64,000 nucleotides of DNA, taken from positions 4,708,486 through 4,772,485 of the forward strand of contig JAJEKV010000077.1 of NCBI GenBank assembly GCA_021234155.1, given 5' to 3'. Below, piece after piece: positions 1 through 9,356 of the stretch. Both the position numbers and the translations under genes were made by a program. Positions within the stretch are counted from its first letter, which is position 1. Each line of letters starts with the position of its first letter. The notes beneath the pieces were generated by a model that saw only the letters and a list, made by a program, of their open reading frames with translations, was not told the origin of the DNA and made no database searches. This DNA is from Isoetes taiwanensis (Eukaryota > Streptophyta > Lycopodiopsida > Isoetales > Isoetaceae).

Positions 1-265
1 TTTTTCTGTTTGTTCTAACAGTGCCCTGGTTTTGTGTAACCTCTCTTCGAAGCTTTTCTGATCCAGAGCATCCAGTATTTGATCCATCTTGCTAGAGATC
101 CGTCTCCTGAGTGATTTTGATGTCTGGCATATCTGAACTGCTTGGCTTATCCGGCACTGCATTTTCTTCTTCCTCTTCATTTGCAGGCCGTGTCATCTTC
201 TCTAAAGTCTCGAAGAAAGATCGAAGGAAACGGCATACCTTATCGTCATATTCGAATGAAACACT

Positions 266-308
266 GCATTCCTATGGATGGGTCCTATGAGACAAAGAAG
301 TTGGCCGA
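266..308. repeat. 43-bp direct repeat, copy 1
   Basis: A 43-bp stretch starting GCATTCCTATGG recurs exactly at 1594-1636. The second copy begins immediately after the hairpin-ended segment 1439-1598. The pair brackets about 1.29 kb of purine-rich DNA, so it could be the target duplicated around an insertion or the edge of a segmental duplication. No coding content was seen in either copy. Confidence 0.8.
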
Positions 309-619
309 AACATTGAGTACAAATGGATCCCTCAGTAGGGGTAGAAAAATTTGGAAATATGAACTTTAAATGCTCCGAAACTAGACAATCATCGAGAGCA
401 TGGTGATACTGAAGAATACAACATAAAAAATGGTTTTAACTGCCACATGGTCGATGCAAAGGTGAGAAGACATGGTGACTGCTCCCCATCGGGAAGAAGA
501 ACCACGCCTTCCTAGGGTTTTGAGGAAAACCCAAGCAAATAGTTGAAGCACGACCCCACGCACTCTGACAACCACAAGACCTTGAAAAATCCTGCAGAAT
601 CAAGGCTGAAAGAAAAATA

Positions 620-1400
620 ACCCGTCAATGAGTTAGATGACATAGGCAAGAAGACTCGGAGGCTCCAGGGCCACGCCGAGAAAGAAACAACAGCCGACCA
701 ATCGGGGAACCGTCCGCTGGAATGACCATCGCGGGAAAAAACAACCGATTAGTCTTTGCCTCGGAGGCTGGCGCCAGCGAAAGAAAAACAATAAATATGA
801 TCTCGGAGGCAACAACGCCACGCCGAGAGAATATGAATAATAAATATTGACTCAGAGACTACAGTGCCACACCGAGAGAAAACATGAATGAATAAATAAA
901 ATACTGTCTTGAAGTCTACAATGCGACTGTCTTGAAGGCTACAATGTGGCGTTGAGAAAGAGAGATGTCACAAGAATAGAAGGCCACTAAAAGCCACATC
1001 ATTGACCGAATCTAACCCACAAAAAATTATATGAAAAACCTTTGATATGACAACAAGCTAAAAGAAAGGAGAGGCGAAGGAAAATTATCACTTGACATGT
1101 ATTGACATGCACACAAAGCAAACTAATAAGTACGCCTACCGAGGCTACAAAAAGACAAAGCCACGAGGGACATCAAGAATGCACATCTCAAGGACAGAGA
1201 GAAGGAAAAAAAAATAACGAACACGATTAAATGCAAATAACTATCACGGGCGGGAGGCCAAAGCGCAAATATCAAAAATATAATAGCACTCGGAGGCTAC
1301 AGTGCCACGCCGAGAGGAAATGAATAACAAGATTGTCTCGAAGGCTACGACACCACGCCGAGAAAAAGAAACTATGGAGGAAAACTGAAGGCTACAAAGC
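620..1400. repeat. Degenerate short repeats with a GGCTACA...CCACGCCGAG core
   Basis: A core of the form CTCGGAGGCTACAGTGCCACGCCGAGA appears about seven times in variant form (near 655, 805, 850, 905, 930, 1287 and 1333). The copies are spaced roughly 40-400 bp apart and separated by AT-rich A/G stretches such as GAATGAATAAATAA. The half-sites CTCGG and CCGAG make each copy a weak palindrome. No credible coding region overlaps them; the open frames here are by-products of the strand's purine bias. Confidence 0.6.
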
Positions 1401-1438
1401 CACAACATAAAAGACACAAGAGGGAGGAGCGGGAGGGA

Positions 1439-1598
1439 AACTTGAGGAGCCAAAAAAGAGAAAACAGAAAAGGGGAGCTCAAGAGAACGCCGATGAGTGA
1501 AAATGAGACAAGAGGATGAATAAATAGGAGATGTGAAGAAAGGCGTCCCCATCCAAGGAATGTCGGTTCTATTGCTGTCGCAATAGAACCGTGGCATT
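1439..1598 (+). repeat. Hairpin-ended 160-bp repeat, copy 1
   Basis: This 160-bp segment is identical, as read by eye, to 6541-6700. It ends with a perfect 12-bp stem, CGGTTCTATTGC / GCAATAGAACCG, around a 4-nt loop (1564-1591), then TGGCATT. An identical right end carrying a terminal hairpin with different left extents is what 3' ends of rolling-circle elements look like. It lacks the CTRR end of canonical Helitrons, so the class is left open. The next base pairs (1594-1636) are the second copy of the 43-bp direct repeat. Confidence 0.75.
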
Positions 1599-4500
1599 CC
1601 TATGGATGGGTCCTATGAGACAAAGAAGTTGGCCGATAGAAGAGGAATCTATCTCAAAAGGACTAGACAAAGGAAGATAACTAGGGGAAAGGGCAGAGCA
1701 ACCAAAGTGAGGAAAACACAAAGAAAGATGACCGGAATAGAATAGGCAACTGGGACAACAACAAAAGGCTAGGCAAAGTGAATCAGGATAAAGAGTATGA
1801 TAAAAGTGGCACTAAGAAGGCAAAGAACTATGGCGAGACGGCGAACACACGAAGGAGAGCAAACATCAAGACGATTCAAGAAGGACCAAGACGTTTCAAG
1901 AGGGTAAGTGAAAGAGATAAGGAGAAAAGACAAGTAAAGGACAAAAGAGACGAACCAAACATAGATGAGGAGAAAAGGCGAGTAAAGGACAAAAGAGACG
2001 AACCAAACATAATGATGAAGACAAGGGAAGATAAAGGGATCGTGAACAAAAAGAATAGAGTACATAAGGACAACATACTTAATGTCGCATGATGCAAGGC
2101 TGCATAATACAAATGTCTAACACGCCCATAGGGGCAACCATGAGAACACTGAGAAGAAAGCGACAATAGGCCCTCAACGACCTCCATGCAACCACGAAAT
2201 ACTAGAGGGTAACGCTTTCCAAAGGAAAGGAAAAACTCAAAATGATAAGAACTCAAAGAAAGAACATCCATGTCCAATCGACCCCTATAAAATGAGATAT
2301 ATCATAATAAAAGATCAACATGCACTAGTAGAACCATAGTGACAATTGTAAACTGCAACAACTCAAAGAAATCCGAGGAGATAACATTTCATAACTAAAA
2401 AGAAAATACCAGTAAAACCATAGAAATTTGTTAACTAACTTCAACTCTTGAAACTAGCAAGAATAGCCCTCGAAAAGAGCATAATAATTCAAAACAGGAG
2501 TGAGAAACCAAGATGGCCATATTCACAAGAAAGACAAGATGCAGAAGACGACTAAACAAAAGGAGCACAAGACGCCTAGAGACAAATGTGGGAGCCTCTA
2601 ATGGCAATCCATGAACGAGATAAACCCGAAAACCAAAGGACCAAAGAAGAAATAACAGAACTGCGACAGTGGCAAGAAGGGGTAAGCAAGGCAATAGGGC
2701 ACAAACTAACAGGATTGAAGGGCCCAAAAGCGGGTCGGAGGAGTAAGAAGAGTAATATTATCCAAGGGCAACATCACCATGGAATAATAAAACAGAAGTT
2801 ACGGAATCAAATGAAAAAATATGAAATAAAGGGAGACAAGAGATAATGGAACTAAACATGCCTTCCAGACATCCCAAACATGAAAAGCCAGAAACAATCG
2901 AGCAATGATTGTGAAATCATGATGTAACGAGGAAAATGGAATGAGCGAAACACAAGAAACAAATCAAAATATGAACCAAAACACATAAGATACTTAAAGA
3001 AAGATAATTGTGCCAATACAGTAAACTAGATGCTGAACTATATAAACGACAAGTTATTCTAATATGCTTGCAAGAGTCGACTATGAAATCCAAGAGAATA
3101 TGCTCCATAAAAATAAAAAATAAATTATCTAAAAACATGTTGTAAACCTGCATGCAAGATGTGGATATGAGATCAAAGAAAGCATGCTTGCAAACAAACG
3201 ACTAAGGATGCCACAAAACGAGAAATAAATCCTTTGTATGAGCACAACAATGCTCCTAGATGGTTAGTATGAGAAACCAAAGAAAGGATGCTTCAAAAGG
3301 GTAAGTGAAAGAAATAGAGGAGGAACAAGGAGTGTGGATCAAGAGGTAAGGATCAATACGGAGGACAAATAAACAAACAAGATATAAAGGTGAAAAAATA
3401 GGAAAATAAAGGGCTCGTGAACAGAGGAACAAAGTACATAGGGACAACATAGTTAAGGTCGCATGACGTAAGGTCAAAAAATGCAATGTTAAACAGGCAC
3501 ACAAAGGTAACTATAAGAAAGAGCAAGAGCAGGCCCTCAAAGACCTCCATCAGCAAAGAACCGAAAAGTTATAGAAAAGGAGCACTTGACCGATCTCGCG
3601 ACACACCGACCAACACCATAAATAGAAAAACAATTGCGCAGTCGTAAACTAGAACACACAAGGAAAAAGAGCATATAACCTATCTACATTAATGTTGGAA
3701 ACAAGAGCCATAATACTAGATAAAGTATCCATAAGGGACAAGAAAAACCCTAAAGCAAGAGAACCAAGATAGCATATTCATAAGGTAGACAAGATCTGAT
3801 TTAATTTCGAACGAAAAGGAGCACGTGATGCCTAGAAACTAATGTGGAAGATAAACCTGAAAGCATAAAAAATGGAATACATCCAAATGAAAACAAGCGA
3901 AGGGAACATACTGAGATACATGGAAGGAAATGTAAAGCAAGAAAGGAACCCGATCATAGGAGCAAACGGGGTGAAGAGAGTAAGATGACCATAGGAGTGG
4001 CTAGAAAAAATATGTGTAACCCAGATAAATAGGAATATGAGACAACCATACGGGTTAGGAAATCTATACGTAAACACATAAAATAAGAAAATCATGAAAC
4101 CCCAGAACTAGGACAAACAAAAACAAAAAGGCCAAGCAACTGGACCCTAGACCCTAACAGGGCAGAAAGAACAACGACAAGGCAAAAGATGAGATGAACA
4201 AATGAAGGAGACAGAACAATTAGAAAAACTAAGATGACTGAGACAAAAGAAGGTAAGGAAAAATGCGAGACGAAAAAGACGATCAAGAAAGAAAATGTAA
4301 TGCGTTGGACGACATAATTTTGGGATCACGAAAAGAGGAAGAAAGCATAAAAAATGCAAAACATCCAATTAGAAACATGGGACAAAAGGTACAACGAGAA
4401 AGAAACCCAATCACAGGAGCAAACAGGGTTAAAGGAGTAAGATGACCAAATGAGTGGCTAGGAAAAAATGTGTAAACCATATAATCAGAAATATTAGTAA

Positions 4501-5630
4501 AACATAGGGACTAAGAAATTATATGTAGACTGTAGCAATAAGAAAAAACATGCATATCAACGACACGAGCATCAACCTACATGTCTAGGAATAAGCACTC
4601 CGACCAACCGATGTAAACCTGCTTTCGAGAAAAGGTTCAAATGTCTGCAACCAAAAAATATGCGTCCCAACTGAAAAAAGAAAATTTTCTCCCCCCATAC
4701 AATAACGTCTGGTCAATATGCACAATAAAAACCATGGAGACAATTGCACTATCAAGCAAAAAAATGACGAGATGGCATGACTGTACTAAAGAAGCATGTG
4801 CATATGAAGGTTATAACCCATACCTAGAGCAATGAACCGCACAAATGCGCATGAAAGCAAGGAACTAGAGAAAAATAACTACGATAAATGAAAACTTAAG
4901 CACTCTTGTAACCAGCATAAGAAAACAGACGAACCATATGACTAGTAATGCCCAAAAATAAGGATACAAGAAAGGTCCCATGTCAAATTTAGCACAAGAT
5001 CATGTCAAAAACTATACAAGTTTTACTAAATACCACATCGAGATATGCAATGCCCAGAAGAAACCGATATCGAAGCATGATGACTACCAAAATCTGAAAA
5101 AAGCCACTATGCAACCCAGAGCAAGCCAAGCTATGGATATCCTAAGGAAAACCTCGTTGAAGACTTAAAGGCTAGGGGCAAAGATCACACCAAATTAATA
5201 CAAACATACAAACTAGGGCCACAAGTATTAGAGCTAGGGTCACACGAATTTGATGAAAGTGCTTTAAGGCAAAACGTCTCATACAACCCTCGGTAAGTGA
5301 TCTCTAGGAAAGCATGAGAATGGTGATAACCTGGTCAAAATTTTGGATGATATGCCACCAATCCTAGGACAAACCATAAAGCTTGCCCCATGGCTTCTCT
5401 GTCTAGCTCACAAATCACCAAAGCCGATTCAGGTATACAATAGGAAGCTAAAAAAATGTGTTATTCTAATCAAATTCACCATGGAACTATATCAACTTGC
5501 AAAGCACATGCATCCCTGCAAGACACCTATGTTGAAAAATAAATGTCACATCGCAAGGAATGAATTAAGGTCACTAAATCATAAGCAGCAAAAGTAGAAG
5601 ACCCCGAATTATCATGCCAAAACAAGACTA
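1599..5630. repeat. Purine-rich non-coding block of long degenerate repeats
   Basis: The plus strand is strongly enriched in A and G, and no open frame here resembles a protein. Long internal similarities are visible. About 1890-2190 matches 3285-3555, sharing a 'gtgaac...gtacata...gacaacat' segment and a 'ggccctca...gacctccat' segment. About 3850-4045 matches 4283-4478, sharing 'agcataaaaaatg' and 'ggagcaaac' followed by 'gtaagatgacca'. About 2570-2620 matches 3825-3870. This suggests an old array with a period near 1.3-1.4 kb that has decayed, or the non-coding interior of a large LTR element. Beyond about 4480 nothing else is recognisable. Confidence 0.5.
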
Positions 5631-5640
5631 GACAGGAACT

Positions 5641-5765
5641 AAGGGAACAACATGGGCATATGCAAGATCCAACCATGTTAAATCAAAACCAAGAAATTCG
5701 TTACTAAGGGAACAACATGGGCATATGCAAAAACGAACCATGTTAAATCAAAACCAAGAAATCCG
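5641..5765. repeat. 65-bp tandem duplication
   Basis: A unit beginning AAGGGAACAACATGGGCATA occurs at 5641 and again at 5706, a period of 65 bp, with a few substitutions between the copies. It lies at the edge of the purine-rich block. The adjoining 5766-6170 is GC-richer and open on the minus strand, but that product is not recognised. Confidence 0.75.
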
Positions 5766-6180
5766 AAATAACGAATGGTGGAAAGCAACGACCCGGTATC
5801 CCCTTACCTAAGCAAAGAACGCAGAGGTCGGGGTCGAAGCGGCGCCTCTGCGCCAGGTGCAAAAGATGGGCAACAAACTTCGATTCGCCGACACAAGATC
5901 CAATCAATCCAAATAAGATCATCGCCTCGGGGTGGACCTTGAACATACTAGCGCCATTGATCCCGGTTATGCTCGCAAAACATGTGATCGACTCGAGCGG
6001 ATAGGGAACAAAACCGCCCTCCGTGCAGGAAGATATCGACGACCAAGAAAATAAACATATACAAACCGACAATATCAAAAAATCGGGAGCAGAGATGGCT
6101 GAGGATCTACATCCGGGGCATGCCAAACCCCGCTCAATCCAAAACCTAGATGCCCCAATCCGCAGACCCAAATCCAAACC

Positions 6181-6323
6181 GAAGCTGGGCTATATGCCCC
6201 AAGGGCAGAAACAGGCAAAGAAGTGATCAATCCGTAGACCTGCATGAAAAAACCAATAGCAACCCAACCCAAATCGAAGCTGGGCTATATGCCCCAAGGG
6301 CAGAAACTGAGGCAAAGAAGTGG
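6181..6323. repeat. Direct repeat of about 45 bp, two copies
   Basis: The segment starting GAAGCTGGGCTATATGCCCC is present at 6181-6225 and 6276-6323, with a copy-specific insertion near its end. It continues into 'gcagaaac...ggcaaagaagtg'. Its function is not known. Confidence 0.7.
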
Positions 6324-6540
6324 CAATCAGAGCTGCTTATTACAACAACTAAGTCTATGAAACACAAATATCAAGAAACACAATTGAAAGACTTACCGTC
6401 CAGTGATCAAGAAAACCAAACCTTGTATGCTCGCTGCAAACCCAGCACTGTGAACCACGGGTCGCCCATCTGAAACCTTGGACGGTTAGCGCTGCATGAC
6501 AAGAGAGCAGAACACGAGAAGAACATGAGAAGGCAGCAAA

Positions 6541-6700
6541 AACTTGAGGAGCCAAAAAAGAGAAAACAGAAAAGGGGAGCTCAAGAGAACGCCGATGAGT
6601 GAAAATGAGACAAGAGGATGAATAAATAGGAGATGTGAAGAAAGGCGTCCCCATCCAAGGAATGTCGGTTCTATTGCTGTCGCAATAGAACCGTGGCATT
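6541..6700 (+). repeat. Hairpin-ended 160-bp repeat, copy 2
   Basis: Identical by eye to 1439-1598, including the 12-bp-stem hairpin at 6666-6693. On its right the sequence passes directly into the reading-frame fragment at 6700-6809. It therefore appears to have landed in, or captured the end of, that older coding segment. The left flank differs from that of copy 1. Confidence 0.75.
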
Positions 6701-6809
6701 TCCCTTGCATCAGAGCAACTATAGAAGCTGTGCCGGCCGAAAAAAAATTAAGGACACAACTGTCCATTGGAACCAGCTCCTTTACCATTGCATAAACATA
6801 GGAAGTCTT
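6700..6809 (-). pseudogene. Reading-frame fragment, 3' part, cut by copia-1
   Basis: On the minus strand this encodes a segment reading TSYVYAMVKELVPMDSCVLN followed by FFSAGTASIVALMQGKCH. Removing copia-1 plus one copy of its 5-bp target duplication puts it in the same frame as the segment at 11720-11893 (4,910 bp removed, frame preserved by arithmetic). That strongly suggests the two were one open frame before insertion. The stretch around FFSAGT is reminiscent of the S-adenosylmethionine-binding motif I of DNA/RNA methyltransferases of the FxGxG type, but it is degenerate and the identification is weak. The left boundary is the hairpin-ended repeat. Confidence 0.5.
6805..6809. repeat. Target-site duplication of copia-1 (left)
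   Basis: GTCTT immediately precedes the left LTR and is repeated at 11715-11719 immediately after the right LTR. Five base pairs is the usual length for Ty1/copia integrase. Confidence 0.92.
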
Positions 6810-7122
6810 TGTCAAGGTTGCACCAAGAACGGGAGAGAAAGGGATGCACACTGAGTTCCGAGAGCGCAAGCTCCCAAAACAAAAGCAAAATGGAAATTGT
6901 ATATTGAACGTATGTGAGAATACAAGATATACAAAGGGCAGACAATATTAATTGCTCCCGTTACCAACCACTCCTAATTATGCCGCAGCTAATTATGACA
7001 AGTGGTGGGCCGTTGCTAGACTCTGATAAGGTGCTTAGTGCTGTAAGTGCTATAAGTGTTGTAAGTGCTGATACATCACGTCTAGCAGCAAGATGGTGAT
7101 CTCGATATCATATATCTCGACA
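6810..7122 (-). repeat. 3' LTR of copia-1
   Basis: 313 bp from TGTCAAGG to ATCTCGACA on the plus strand, which is TGTCGAG...CCTTGACA in element orientation. It matches the LTR at 11402-11714 except at two G/A sites (near 6941 and 7043). The 3' purine tract lies just inside it. Confidence 0.93.
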
Positions 7123-7155
7123 CTCCTCCTTGATGAGAGGTCACCATCTCCATGA

Positions 7156-8979
7156 TCAACCTCCTCCTCCTGGAGATGAGATCTGGAATCTGTCAAGACC
7201 AATACCAAGTCGATGTCGCTCAAAGAGCTCACGAGCCAAAGGCTTAGTCAAGAGATCTGCGGTATTGTCCCCTGTAGGAACATGCTCAATCTGAACCTGC
7301 TTATCAGCCACAAGGTCCCTTACAAAATGATAATGCTTGGGAACATGCTTAGATTTTGGATGTCGAACTTCAGAGGAGCACCAATCAATGCCACCTTTGT
7401 TATCCATGAGCATCCTTGCTGGTCCAGGAGTGCGTTGCCCAATGCCGGCAAGAAAGTCCTTGAAACTAATGATCTCACGGGCTGCTGTAGATGCTGCAAC
7501 ATACTCTGCTTCAGTGGATGAAAGAGAGACATGCCCTTGTTTCTTGTTGATCCAAGCAATGGCAGCATTGGCAAGCAGAAAACAAATGCCGGATGTGGAC
7601 CTGGAGTTGTCTATCACATCGCTAAGTGAGGAATCACTATATGTCAGCAATGAAAAAGCATCACTATTGCTGCGATATGTAAGGCCATAATCAGCAGTAC
7701 CCTTTAAGTAGCGGAGAATGTGCTTGGCCATTTCCCAATGCTTATGACCTGGATCTGCTGAAAATTGACTGAGAGCTATAACAGCAAATGCAATATCGGG
7801 TCTGGTGCAAACCATGCAATACATGAGGCTGCCAATCAATTGCCGAAATGGAACTTTTGCCATAGAAAGACGTTCAGCATCAGATTGTGGACAATCTTTC
7901 TTAGTGAGAAGAGTACCTGGAGTCATAGGAACTTTAGATGGATTGCAATCAGCCATGCCAAAGCGCTCAAGCATTTCTTCAATGTACTTCTTTTGAGAGA
8001 TATGAAGAATCCCATTGGTCCGGTCTCTTGCAATTTGCAAACCCAAACAATAGCGAGCTTCACCCAAGTCCACCATTGGAAACTTAGCAGCAAGCTTTGT
8101 CTTGAATTCAGCAATGTGCTCATTATTATTGCCTATGAGCAAGGAATCATCCACATACAAAGCAATGATGAGTAAGAACTTGCCTTGACGACGGATGTAG
8201 ACATTAGAATCAGCCTCAATAGGCTGGAATCCTTGGTCTTTGAAGAAAGAATCTATGGTCTTGTACCAAGCACGTGATGCTTGCTTTAACCTATAAAGTG
8301 CCTTCGTCAATTTGCATACTAAATGCTCAGCACCAGCTTTGACATAACCCTGAGGTTGCTTCATATATATTTCTTCATCAAGTTTGCCATTAAGAAATGC
8401 TGTTTTGACATCTGTTTGATGAACCTCAAGATTATAATGAGCAGCAAATGCAAGAAGAATGCGAATGCTCATCATTTTGACCACTGGAGAAAATGTTTCC
8501 AAGTAATCAATGCCATATTGCTGGCTGAAACCCTGTGCAACCAAGCGTGCTTTGTAGCTGCTGATGGTGCCATTAGGATGGAGCTTGCATTTGTAGACCC
8601 ATTTGTTACCAACAACCTTTCTATCATGAGGAAGAGGAACCAAATCCCAAGTGCCATTTTGAACAATAGAATCCATTTTGTGGTCCATTGCCTGCTGCCA
8701 ATGAGGTGCAGCAGCACATGAAATAGCTTCACGATAGCTGGTGGGTTCACTGATAATAGCAGCACCACAAAACTCCATAATGCTGGGCATAATTTCAGCA
8801 TAGAAAGCAAATCTTTGAGGAGGAAAACGTTTCCTTTTACCTCGACCAAGTTCTTCTTCAACTCCTCCTTGATCAGAAGGATCAAAATCACCTCCTGGAT
8901 CAGATGGATCAAGATCTCCTCCTTGATTGGATGTGTCAAGATCTGCGCCGTGATCAGGAAACAGGGGTGCTGTAAGCAC
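7156..8979 (-). CDS. pol: copia-1 reverse transcriptase / RNase H region
   Basis: Open reading frame of about 607 codons covering the end of the copia polyprotein. An acidic linker with repeated GGDxDPSD units (residues about 20-40) precedes the reverse transcriptase. The RT starts near NKWVYKCKLHPNG (about 125), has the conserved DVKTAFLNG (Asp near 190) and the catalytic YVDD (about 275-278). RNase H follows, with SDSS and the SSTEAEY motif typical of copia. The frame is open upstream to about 9080, so the initiating residue at 8979 is arbitrary; the natural product would be part of one gag-pol polyprotein. It is separated from the integrase by a frame change near 9070. In the cell it would act in virus-like particles copying element RNA. 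Confidence 0.93.
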   Translation of the reverse strand: MLTAPLFPDHGADLDTSNQGGDLDPSDPGGDFDPSDQGGVEEELGRGKRKRFPPQRFAFYAEIMPSIMEFCGAAIISEPTSYREAISCAAAPHWQQAMDHKMDSIVQNGTWDLVPLPHDRKVVGNKWVYKCKLHPNGTISSYKARLVAQGFSQQYGIDYLETFSPVVKMMSIRILLAFAAHYNLEVHQTDVKTAFLNGKLDEEIYMKQPQGYVKAGAEHLVCKLTKALYRLKQASRAWYKTIDSFFKDQGFQPIEADSNVYIRRQGKFLLIIALYVDDSLLIGNNNEHIAEFKTKLAAKFPMVDLGEARYCLGLQIARDRTNGILHISQKKYIEEMLERFGMADCNPSKVPMTPGTLLTKKDCPQSDAERLSMAKVPFRQLIGSLMYCMVCTRPDIAFAVIALSQFSADPGHKHWEMAKHILRYLKGTADYGLTYRSNSDAFSLLTYSDSSLSDVIDNSRSTSGICFLLANAAIAWINKKQGHVSLSSTEAEYVAASTAAREIISFKDFLAGIGQRTPGPARMLMDNKGGIDWCSSEVRHPKSKHVPKHYHFVRDLVADKQVQIEHVPTGDNTADLLTKPLARELFERHRLGIGLDRFQISSPGGGG

Positions 8980-9056
8980 TGCAGGTGCTGGAACTGCTGC
9001 AGGTGCTGGAATATCAGAAACTGAGTCCGATGGATTGGAAGCTATGGCGTCATCTG

Positions 9057-9302
9057 TTATCCATGCAGAGATATCAAAAATTGCACATTAGGAGTTTTTG
9101 AACCTTGCTGAAATGCCGAAACATTTTCATGAAAAATAACATCGCGACTAACACAAAGCTTTTTGGTATCCCGATCAATCAGCCGATAACCATGCTTGCA
9201 CTGGTCAGAAAAACCCACAAAGATCATTTTCTTGCTGGTATGCTCAAGTTTCTTGCGATTAGCTTTGGGAATAAGCATAAAGGCAAAGACATCCAAAGAC
9301 AC
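9057..9302 (-). CDS. pol: copia-1 integrase C-terminal fragment
   Basis: A short piece containing FMLIPKANRKKLEHTSKK and GYRLIDRDTKKL. This matches the region that follows the catalytic core in copia integrases ('FVGYS...KGYRLYD'). It shares its frame with the upstream gag-integrase ORF, but a stop at 9357-9359 lies between them. The intervening 9313-9360 makes good sense only in a different frame (it reads LCENQTLKKLSPHK). Two compensating single-base indels are therefore implied. A further frame change near 9070 separates it from the reverse transcriptase. Confidence 0.8.
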   Translation of the reverse strand: MSLDVFAFMLIPKANRKKLEHTSKKMIFVGFSDQCKHGYRLIDRDTKKLCVSRDVIFHENVSAFQQGSKTPNVQFLISLHG

Positions 9303-9356
9303 TAAAGCGAGACAAATTTGACTTTATGCGGTGAAAGCTTCTTGAGAGTCTGATTT

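Noticed and set aside
1439-1598. Helitron 3' terminus
   Set aside because: A terminal hairpin is present but no CTRR end, and no A|T insertion site could be shown; kept as an unclassified hairpin-ended repeat.
1769-4480. Many Phe/Leu/Ser-rich minus-strand frames resembling membrane proteins
   Set aside because: They are produced by the A/G bias of the plus strand; they have no shared start, no motif and degenerate repeats beneath them.
5743-6177. 144-codon minus-strand frame
   Set aside because: No recognised motif or family; overlaps repeats, and the opposite strand is also open in part.
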